A stretch of 64,000 bases of DNA, taken from the NCBI RefSeq assembly GCF_036373705.1, contig NC_089855.1, forward strand, positions 6,052,001-6,116,000, written 5' to 3'. The translations under genes were made by a program, and so were the position numbers. This document shows, piece by piece, positions 48,893 to 60,800 of the stretch. The number at the start of each line of letters is the position of its first letter. The stretch's first letter is position 1. This DNA is from Amia ocellicauda (Eukaryota > Chordata > Actinopteri > Amiiformes > Amiidae). The notes under the pieces are model-generated. The model saw only the letters and a list, made by a program, of their open reading frames with translations. It had not been told where the DNA came from and did not search any database.

Positions 48893-51800
48893 GGACTCTG
48901 ACATTGGCATATTTCACTCCTGCAGACCTCCAAATGTCGAGTTCATTTCCAATTACCGTTCATCTGCTTGAAAGTGAGCCGGCAGCACACCGTGTGGAAC
49001 AGGCTCGCCCCAGGACAGGTCGATTACGGTGATTTACAAAACAGGGATGGCCGTTAAAAAACCATAATCAGGAATTTTATAGTAGCTTTAATAATAATGA
49101 GCACTTCTCAAGCCATCATATCTGATTGCAATTATAAAACTCTACAAACGAGCTCTGAGGGAGAAGCGAGGAATGAGAAAAATCAGAGACTACGAGCTTC
49201 TCTCCCAACAGTGTTTCCACACATTAACACTGACATGAAGGGATTTGTCAGGACATCACAGAGGACTGTTTTGAAGAGATGTGGAAAAATACTGAAAAGG
49301 AGAAGTCGCTGCCGTATGCTGCTATTTTCTAAACCACTTTCACACCGTCCAGAAACTCCTTCATATGAAAATAATGACTTTTACCCAGGCTTACGTGGTT
49401 TTACGTGGCCAGGCCATCTGCATGTCATCCGTCCACACAACCAAAACCAAAGGGAGCTTTGTGGGTCTCACCGTACTGCCGGACGTCCACACAGATCGAG
49501 TCCACAGACGTCAAGTTTGACACCGGAGATCTCATGGCTTCGCAGGTTGTCCACATGTTGTAGAACAAGAAGACGGGCACGGCCGAGAAGCCGAACACTC
49601 CCAGCCAGGCCACTCCGAGGACGTAGGTCAGGAACACAAACTGCGAGAGGACAAACCGTCAATCAGCACCCAGACATGTTCTTCCAACACAGCTGTCAGT
49701 GAAAACACACAGGTCCTTTATAAAACAGGCTAAGATCAACTTTCTGCTCCTGACACCAATCTCCTGACCGTATTTCAAGATTCTTCCAGAGTAAAATGAA
49801 TTTTTGAGCATCAGCGCTCCCCGTTAAGATGTTTGACACAAGAGATATAAACATGCTGGTCCCAAGGAGACCCATAAGGAGGAAAGCGACGCTGGACATT
49901 GTGTTTCAGCTTCTATATGGGCTGCACACATCTGTACGGTGGAAAAGCACGTCTGCACGGGATCAATGACATCTCTGTACCATCCCACTGATGCATCGGC
50001 CGCAGGCGGTGGTTTTGAACTCGCTGTGCAGCTCCTTCACCGCGCTGGTGGTGTAGAAACCCTCCGCCAGAAGGATGATGCCATACAGGAAGAAGAACGA
50101 GGCGATGCCATAAATGACGTACTGCATGAGCTGGACTCTGCAGGAACAGAAGGAGAACACATTTCAGAAAACGTTCACCTGCAATGCCATTGACCACATC
50201 AAACCAGAGGAGATCAGCAGAGACGCACGCACCCGGGGACACAAATGGAAATTGGGCTTCAAGGCATTCAAGACAGAAAACAGGAGACACTTCTTCACAC
50301 AGAGAGGCGTCACAATCTGAACAAACTCCCCAGCGATGTGGCTGAAGAGACAATTTGGGAACATTCAAAAACAGACTCGATAGGATCCTTGATCACTTAG
50401 TTATTAATGGACACCAAACGAGCACGATGGGGCAAATGGCCTCCTCTCGTTTGTACACGTTCTTATGCTCTTATATACCTCCAATAATTTCTGGTCAAAG
50501 TAAAATACTAGAAGTATATCAAGCAAAAAGAGAAAAATAAGAGGATAATCTATCAATGTAGAACGAGAAGGGGGTGTTTCCTCCTAAAGTACTGGCATTA
50601 ATCACCTTAAATAAAAAAACATAGCGCTTGACGGGATTGCAGGTGTTTAACATGGTGTTTAATGATCTGTGACACGAGGCATCATTGTGTTATGGTTCTC
50701 AGATGAAGCACTAAATTCCCGAAGGCTTCCCTCAGCAGAACACAAACATTCAGGCCTTGATGAACAAATTACAAAGGGTTACCCTTTGACAGAAAGAAGG
50801 AAAAAAGACTTAAGATCGAAGGGCAGGGATACTTACACATCAGTTAACAAAGCGTGGTCGCTGGTGACCTTTGAGAAGTGGTTTTCCAAGATGGTGACCG
50901 TCCCCGTCAGCGCCACGTGACCGCAACCGCAGAACAGCGCGACGCCGGAGAAGCAGAGGATGGTGGCGACCAGCGAGGCATAAGGAACTCCTCCCAGGCA
51001 CTTAATGCAACACTCAAAACAACCTGTTGAGACGCAACGAGGCAGAGGAAGGGTTAGCTGGCGCCGCGGATGTCAACAAATCCGTGCGGCAGCATTCATG
51101 CGATGCTATTGGCTATAAAATGATATGTGAGCGAGTCACTGTTCTCTTCGTATCATCTATAAAAGTGGTGAGAGAACTTTAATGTTTGTGAGGCTTGTCA
51201 AAACCCCCGAAGTGAGTAACCAGTGAAATATGACGTAGCTCCATCTTATCCCCGTCTACTAGAGTTTTTAAAATGGAGCTAAACTAACCACAGCAGTTCA
51301 GATGAACGCTGAATGGCAGGAATCCCACGGGCCCTCGGAGGTTGAAAACGATTAGGAAGTAAAAGCTTCACTGTAAAACTTTAGGATCAGGTCTATCTGT
51401 ATGTATTAAAGTAGCTTTGAAAAGACTAGGGAGCTGTTTTCGTAGATGCCTTTAAAAAAAACGCCCACAGTGGCATACATTAGTTCTGTCTCCATGGCAA
51501 CCGCTTCAAGGACATTAATCGGGAGGGAAATTCAGAGGCTTCTATTAAAGCATCTAATCTATGCATATGTGCTGTTATGATTATTTAACTTGGGTTGATG
51601 CATTAGCTGAAGAGAAGTCACAATAACCAAAAAACATACCATCTATTATGTCCTTCAAAGGTGAAGTTAAGGTTTATAATAAAATACATAGAATATAATG
51701 GAGAGACAGTACATAGCAGGGACAGTTGCTCTGTTACACACATACACATTAATCAGAAGACGAACTCATAACTCGGCCTCTGGCTCATTCACTCGGTATG

Positions 51801-54800
51801 GCCCGCTTTTCCAAAGCACGACATTGATTTCAAATGCAGCGATGGTTCAGTGGATTACCAGGTCAGTTCATCGGATGCTTTCAACCCAGTGCCTTCAGAG
51901 AAAAAAAGGCACCGTGCCGCTCTGATCTACAAACAGTGATCGAGCGCTATTTAAAAAAAAAAAAATACTCTAAACCCCCAAACGCACAACTCCTCTACTC
52001 TTGCTCTACTCATTCTCCTGCACTGACTTCTGAGGTCACGCTGCGGAGCGGTTAGAGATATAGAGGAGATCCCATTTCTATTGTATGACATTATATATAC
52101 AGACGGGTGACAAATTAAAGGAAAAACCTGAGTAAGTGAGTGGAGGAACATAACGAATGCAGATGCCTCCAAACAGGTGTACTGCATGATACAATTAACA
52201 TCCTCTCATGCTCTGTGGCATGTATACAAATGCTGAGCAGGGCCAGTTGACCTCAATTGTGGATCAAGTTTACAAGAGGAGAGGATCTGAGTGACTTTGA
52301 AAGAGGGGTCATTATTGGGGCACGAATGGCAGGAGCTTCAGTCACACAGACGATCTACTTGCTCATGTTCTAGACAAGTGGGCGAGTGCATGTGTGGGAC
52401 ACCAAGAGAGCGGGACAGGCCTGACTGCTGGACCCCTACAGTGAGGGGGTCTGGAGGCTCTGTTATGCTGTGGGGGGCATTTTCCTGGCATGGTTTGGGT
52501 CCACTTGTCCCCTTAGAGGGAAGGGTCACTGCAAATCATGACACAGTTATTCTGAATGATCACCTTTATCCTATGGTGACACATTTCTATCCTGATGGGA
52601 GTGGTCTCTTCCAGGATGACAATGCCCCCATCCACAGGGCACGAGGGTGTGATGAGTATGACAATGATGTGAATCATATGCTATGGCCTTCACAGTCACC
52701 AGATCTCAACACAATTGAACACCTATGGGAGATCTTTTGGAAGAATGGTGTTCATCTCTCCAGTAGAGTCCAGAGACTCGTACAATCTGTGCCAAGAGCA
52801 TTGAAGCTGTTCTGGGGCTCGTGGTGCCAACACCTTACTGACACACCTTATCTTGGTTTTTCCCTTAATTTGTCACCCGTCTGTATATATAGGAGATATG
52901 TAGGAGTCTCACCAAATATAACCTTGATATATTTCCCATCTCCATATGGACTGACTAAGTTGTTTTTCTTTTTAAAAAAGCTTTTTGTCTGCGCAGGCCT
53001 CTGCAACGGTGCTGGAGCACCTCCGTGCAAGAACTGGACATTCATCAACACCATTAAAGCACTTTAATGGGTAGCAGATGGGCAGGAGCTATGAGCGTGA
53101 GCGGCCTGAGAAAGGAAATCAATGGCAATTCATTACGACAGAATTATGTTATTAAAGTGACCTAGTATGTCCCAGCCTTCTCCATTACTATAAATCTGAT
53201 ATATAGGCCGGGGCTGTGAACGAGGAATACAAATCGGCTGTTGAGGAACGCGAGTGGAAATCTCTCCACCTATTTTACTCCGTTTCAAATTACTTTACTA
53301 CTTTCTGTCTGGAGGCCACAATGTAAGTGCTGCTTCAGCACTTCCTAAAAAATAAACAAACATGAAAAAAATAGTTTCCACTAAACCTGAGGCACAGCGC
53401 TTAACTTATAATGTGCGTTTGGTTTTGGAAAACAAACTTTTTTTCTTCGCCCTCTGATGCTTTTGATAGTATTTTCCCCTCTCTTGTATAAACACACTTT
53501 AAAATAACTGTTGATTTATCTCCACACCAGCATGGAGTAGCCATTCCTCAAAGCCATCATCCCATTAAAGCAAACGCAGCCTGCCAGCTCCTCGCCACAA
53601 CGCCGAGAGGAGAGACAGAGGATGGAAACCTGGCACCAGTCTGGCAGTTCACAGCTTTACAAGTCCTACAGCGAGGCCAGGCTGCGTTTGTCGATTGTCA
53701 GCACAACGCAGGGGCTTCCTGTAGTTTACATAGCAGCGCTAAAAAGGCAAATCATTTAAACTGTCTCCGGATTCTTCAGATCTGTTGTGATACCATTTCT
53801 ACTATGCTCTCTCTCTCTATGGTTTATGGTTCAACTCATGCTACTTGAGCAGCATATTCTTAGGCTATGGAAGGTACTTTAAATGATGTCATACTATCTC
53901 ACACTAATTTCATACTGTGCTTTTTGTGTGTTTTTTTCTGGCTGCACTGACCGAATATCTTTCTAAAGTGATGTCACCAACACCTCTGCATTGTTACATT
54001 TACCTCTAACGGTCTAGAACAGTACAATACAATTCTGCATCCCAGTCCTTCAACTCCAGTCCTCACAGAAAACGACTTCCCACGCAACAAAGTGCATCTT
54101 CTACGGCAGGCGTTTGATTAACATCACATGTATGAATCTTCAGCCAAAGGAAGACAACGCTCCCACAGAAAAACGAAACGCCGAGACGTGTACAGTAACG
54201 GCACCTACACAAGAACCATGAACTCCGGGGCTTCGCTCTGTGCCGAAACAAAAGGAAATTAAAAATAGATACAATAGCTCGAGCGCCAACCTTTCAATGC
54301 TCGTTTTGTCAGGAAGCTCACTGCGGCTCATTGTGAGGTGCAGTGGGATAAAAACATTTTTGTCCTCGGGCTTGTGAATAGCTGCGGTTGCCATGGCAGC
54401 GTGCTCCCAGCAGCCGGGCGGATTTGCCCAGAAGCCCCCGCGTCCCCAGCCCACAGTTTACACTCCCAGCCCAGGGAGGGCGGAGAGGGAGAGCGGTGGG
54501 TATGGAAACCTAAGAGGGGGGGAAATGCCGGGTGACGCCCCCCCCCCCTCCCACCCCTATAACCGTTTTCATCCCGGCCGAGAGTAACGCGCTCGGGGTC
54601 GCATCTTATTGGGAAATTCCAAACAAAGTAGATCCATCTGGTTTCCAAAGCAACGGCCATTATTCTTGAAACAAATCACGGCCGGAGCCGGAGCCTCGAG
54701 CGCTTTCCGTTTCTTTTCAACTCCAAGAGAAGTTACTCTTCCTTTTTTGCTGAAGGAACGAGTATACAGTTGACTATTATTGAAATAATTATGAAGTATC

Positions 54801-57800
54801 GCATTGTGTGACTGCCTTGGATAATATGCACTAAATACAGGAACACATGAAATTAATTTTAGTAAACTGTTCATTTTTCTTTAAATTTACAAGAGCTGAT
54901 ATTTCACAGCACTTGACTAGATTTACAGACATTGCCTTGATGCTCTTTCAGTACAATCTATTTCCACACAGGAATCTACCGATCGGAAGCGAGAGGAACA
55001 GGCCTGGTTGTCCTACTTCTCTCAGATGAAGGTCGGGGGACAATGTCATTGGCTGCCAGTGGTGTAACTGGGACCTCTTCGCAGGCCAGTAAACAATGCA
55101 CTCAAAATGCTTTCTAAAGCTGCTTTTAAAAGGCAAGGTGAAATCAATGCCTCCCCCCTTGATTAGGTGTTTGAAGCAGTAATTGCTTAAGTAACGTACT
55201 TGTCTGTTTTAATCTGTCAGCGGCTGCTTGCAAGCTGGGTTTGAAACCACAGCTGTAAAAGCCTCGGCATCTTGAAACAAGCGGTCGCCACACCGAGCCC
55301 TTTCTGTCCTCTCGTGAGGCGAGCTATACAAATCTGCCGTATTGTGTGTGTGAAAAATGTTACACTTCTGTCCTGCGACCCCATTTCACATAAAAGCTCT
55401 TAAAACCTTTGCTGAAATAACTCAATAAATCTCACTTTCAAAGCATGTTTTCACAGCTGGCACAAACATGTTTAACCCAGAAGGTGAGGTGTATTTCTAT
55501 AGAACAACAACAAGTGCTTGTTTGAACCACTAAGAACCCTCCCATCTGTAACAGATATGATCCCCTAAATAATAACCCGTCATTTGAAGTTTTTCTAAAT
55601 GTAACACTTCAGCTGTTGCATCAACACAGATTGCACTGGGAATATCTCACGAACACACCGGAAACTTGCACTTCAATTAACGATCATTAAAGATGCACCA
55701 TTTCGACGGTGCAGTTCTGTCTGCGTTGGATTGCATCTCTGTTTTATCTGTAAACTCCAGAGGTCCAGCAACCTATATTTCTAATCAGTCCCCTTTCATG
55801 TACAGGAGAGGCAAAACCCCTCTTCCACGGATATCAAGGCACTGGAGACGTCTCTAGGTGCGAGTTTGGGCGATATGAACCCAGCGCTCCCACTTCGCAC
55901 AGACAATAATAATCCGCCGCGATGGCAATAGCTCTCAGCTCCATTATGGGGAACGAGAGTGAATTAAACTAAGTAATTGTCGCTGTCTCTTTATGTCAGC
56001 GTCAAGCCACGCCACTCTGGGGACGAGAAAAGACAGATGTAATATCGAATTCCTGCTTTTCATTTTAGTCTTATTAGCCAAAGTCAGCACCAGGGTTCCA
56101 GCAGGCTGTGAAAGTCATGTATGTTTTATTGTATACATGTATGTATGGGCTGTTAAAAAGTGACAGATTGCACTTATTTCATAGTGTAAAGGTCCCCATA
56201 CTGAGTCTGTGTGTTTTGGCCACCTATGCCTTGCCAAACACCGTTATATTTACAAAAGGGATGGTGTAGGAGATAAAGGCATCTGAGGGCAAACTCTATA
56301 ATTAGCGTGTGCAGTTAAACAATATTAAATAATATGCAACTAGCTAAACTGCCCACAGCACTGAAAACTTTCATTATTGACAATACGGGCTCCCACAGTG
56401 CAGCACCCCCAGAAAAAAGCATTTGGACTGAAACAGACCGTAGCTTCATCTAACCTTGAAGTTGTGCCCGTGAGATAAGTGGTAAAAGTGTAAACACTGT
56501 TGAAAGGTTGTGAACTCAAAGCTTAGAAGACACGGTTTGTTTTCTTTGCAGGAGGAAGTCATATAATTCTGGCAACTGTCAGCTTAAAATTACAAGTGAA
56601 GTCCTGTCAGAAAAAATACATAGGACAGTTACAAAACACAGCGCACAGAAGGTGGCAGTATTCATTGAACCCCACAGAGGCCGTGCTTTCGTTGGGCCTG
56701 CAGACCCTAGTGAGGTTTCCTGGGAATAACGTCAAGTGGCCCCCCATTGGGTCTAGTGAGCTACAGAAAGTGTTCTCACCGGCTTGCCGTAGTGAAAGTC
56801 TTAAGCTACGCTGTGGTGGTTTTCTGTGGGGCATTTGGGTGCGACTATCGGAAAAGATTCAGGTTCGCACAGAACCGCCAATACATTTCACCTCAAGATC
56901 CCATTTGACAGCCGAGGGCAACAATGCTCAAATTGATGGATCGAGGTCTCGGTCCGGTGCATGAAGTTGGATCGATACCTGTATGGCGAGAGGTTAATGT
57001 TGGGTAACCCTCACAATGCCATAGCAAAACGAAAAGATCAGAACAGGAAGATGACCATTTTCAATTATTATCCCAGTTAAAGGTTCGATAGATTTCTGGG
57101 AAAGGGACGAAGCAGAGTCTTTGAGAACAACAACATAAGAAGCGGCCATCTTGGATGTCAGTAGGAAGAGGCCCATTTTCACAATCACTGCTGAGTGGGC
57201 AGCATCACAAACAGCTTTGCCTATACAGGTTATTATAAAATCCCAGTCTTTTCTTTTTGACTCTTCTTTCTGTATTTCAGTAGATGTCCCTGTATTTATT
57301 GTCTCTAATTGTTAACGGTGTCAGATTATTTGAAAAAAAGTAGAGCTTTTGAAGGCTGCCCGCTCATGTCAGACAGAACAAGCTGTTTATACATCACAGG
57401 GCCCAGCACACTACACAGAAATTGCTCCAAAATGAAAATCCAATTTGCCTCTTCACATCTGATGACTTTCACATGCTTTCAAATCTTCGGGACTAGTTCC
57501 CAGCATTGTTTGACAAGTTTGGGACTCCGCAAGATACATTTCGCCTCCCTTCTCCAGTCAAAGAGAAAAGGAAAGAAAGAAAGAAAACAGGATAACTGTG
57601 GCCAGCTGCTGGAACACGATGCCAAGCCAAGACTCTCACAGTAATGAAAGACACGCTATAATAACTAAAAATACAGCCTGCAGAATCGCACAAATCAGAA
57701 AGGAAAGTATGGAGCGCAGTCAATAGGAGTATGACAAAGAGCTAGTGTACTGCTAGGGCCTATTCTTCAGGCCGGGGGTGGCGGCTGTGATGACTATTCA

Positions 57801-60800
57801 GCCTCCGCCTAGTGAAAGACAAGGCAAAAAGTTTCCGGCCTCTTGTCTAACGTTTTAACCAGGGCTGCCCAACCATAGTGTCCAATCGTGTCTTGTTGTG
57901 TGTAGCCTCCTTACAGCAGGAAAGGGGATAAATGGATGCTTCATGCATATATGCATGTATAGTAAACGTTTATCCTATTTATTTTTGTTACCTCCAAAGA
58001 CACAACCATTAGATATATATAACATATAACATCAGACCACAACACAGGGAGATCAGGACCAATTGTATGGCAAACAGTCCCACAAAAACGCAAGTGAACA
58101 CACATACGGCTACAATTAAGCTAATTAAAAACGTCCTTTCAAAAGCACTCATCACTCACGGTCATGAGAAAGTCTTCAGATTATGATTTTAATGAAGCTT
58201 AACTTCGATGTTCTTCGGCTCATTTTCCTCTGTCGCTAAAACCAAAACTCAAACCAATAACACATTTATACATCAAGACACAATAATCTGAAACGGAGAT
58301 GCTATATTGCTACTTTTGAGAATCCTTTGAATTCAGAGGCTGTGTGTGTAGATCTATCCATCCATCTACAGATCAATGGACTGAACTGTAGGCGAAGATG
58401 GTGCTTCTGGAAACAGAGTTTACATCAAACCAGCACAGATCTCTGACAAACTCAACCTGTCAAATGTTAAATCATGTTAAATGCCCATCACCTGACCGGG
58501 ATACCTGTGGAATCGGAGGCAGAAGACAGGACTACAGGAAGACAGTAGTGTCTTGGCTTTAAGAGCTAAAAGCCAGCAGATATCTGCATCCCACTTTCTT
58601 CAGATCACCCTTCGTCCTCGGTTACTTGTTGTGATTACTGATGCTCCATTTCAGAATTTGCCAAAGTGCAATCAACATACATTTGATCATTAAGCTGTCT
58701 GGCTGTCAGCAATCCCTGCCCTTTTTGTGTCATGTTAACAAGTATGATATAATTTCTGTGATTAAGGACTCCTCAACTGAGATTGAGAAGCAAGAACACG
58801 TTACATAAAAATGTTAGTTCCTTGTGAATAAGCCAAAGATGACATTTGAAACGAGATGTCGAGATGCTCGTGGATGGTCAGTGCTCACGATACTATTCGC
58901 ACATTATTCCACTTGTTGACGGATGCTTTGTTTACAATCTGTGCAATTTGTCATTTAGTTACACATTCATGTTACTCAACGAAACTATTTGACATAATTA
59001 TCACTTAATAAATAACGATACATGCCTTATAAATGACGTTTTTCTTTGGGTAAGTGTATGTTCAATGAAATAACATCTTTCCTGAGCAGCCAACATATTC
59101 AAGTTACCTTTCGGTTACCACTGACAGGACACTAATATGATGTAGAAGGAGTTAAAACTGAAATACCAAGATCCCGAGTTACATTAGCTGCTGTTTGCCT
59201 ACAAATACAACTTACTAGTCTGTAACAGGTATTTAAACACACTGGGGGGGTGAGGTGAGCGTCCAAATGAGGTCAATAGTTCTGACAGCACAGACACACG
59301 GCCAGGAGACCCAGATACAGCCGGCTTTGTGCGACGGTTGGCAGAATTCAAATCACAGAAAAGCTCTAGCCATGTCGAGTGACTGAGATCTGCACAGATG
59401 GGGTCTGGGACGGTCTCCCAGGGCCCAGAACCTTTATCTGACAGGCTTGATACCGTTGAATTAAATGTCCGAGGGGAATTCAGCGAGGGTCGGCCTCAGT
59501 CCGTTACAATTACCTCTTCTGTGGACGTGTAATTATTAATTGTGTGCCTGACTAATGTCTCAGCTCGGATAATTCATTAGGTTTTGTATTGTTTTTTAGA
59601 TGACAGGCTTGATTGTCTTCCATTAAACAGTTATGTAGCCCTAGGTGTCCAATTAACCTTTCACACAGAAAAGCACAGGGATGTAGGCAAGCTGCAGTAA
59701 AGACACCTTTACTGAACCAGGAAGTCTAGTAAAACACTGAACAGCACCACAGACTGTGGAAGATAACTTATGTAGTAGCTGTATTTAAAGTAAGATACAC
59801 ATCTTAATTATATAACATCACACCTTCGTTTGGATTGATTACTTTTACAGTGAGAAATATCTGCATAAAACGTTTTGCCGTGCAAGTTTTTTGCCATTCA
59901 CACAATCGTTGTTGTGCAACTGTCTCTGAAGAATGTAGTTTTACTGACAAATAGGAAAATACAATTCATTTTGTCAGTCTGCGACCACGAAGCAGACCGC
60001 AAAGCTAATAAAGAAGTGCGCAGAATGTGCTGATCTTTACAAATGTCTGACGGACGACAGAACTTGACCACGGATACGGTCTACAGAGGCCCACACTATG
60101 TGATTTGAGGGACTGCCATTATATTATGGCATTCTTGGTTGAATAGTTATTTTAAATATTCGACTAACTCGCACCACAATTCTAGCCAATCCATATAATG
60201 GCTTCCATACTGTGCTGTAAAACCAAGCACCACAACACACCAATGGTGCTTCAATCAAACTATACAGATAGATCACCCAACTTCCTCATCTCATGATGTA
60301 AAAACTGAATATAAAACATGCTTTCCGGCTGAAATACAACATACAAAGGCATTTTAATGGTCCTTCGAAGCACGGCCTGTCCTGTATGGCAGTGTGATGA
60401 TTTTCAGCTCAGAAAGGGTGTGGCGGACATCCTACACCTGTCACAGCTCTCAAACAGACACCTGTTCAGACGCTTCAACTGCTTTTTCACGGCCGGAGGG
60501 GGTTCCTGTTACCTTAAAAACCAGGCAAACCCACGGCACGTCACCGCCAGAGAGAGCACTCGTGCCCACCCCTGGACAGAAGTCACATCTGATATGATGC
60601 CTCTGAGCTTGGATTGTGTCAGTCCAGACAGACCGAAAGGGCGTCCAACCAGACGGGAAGTCGAGGGCAAACGAAAGGATCATTTCGGGGCTTTATAAAA
60701 CCACGCAAAACAACAGAATGTTTTGTTTTGACACAGTTTCCGCCCACGACCTAGACCAACACGGTGTCCAAACTTGACGTCATGGGGGGCTTCCTGAGTG

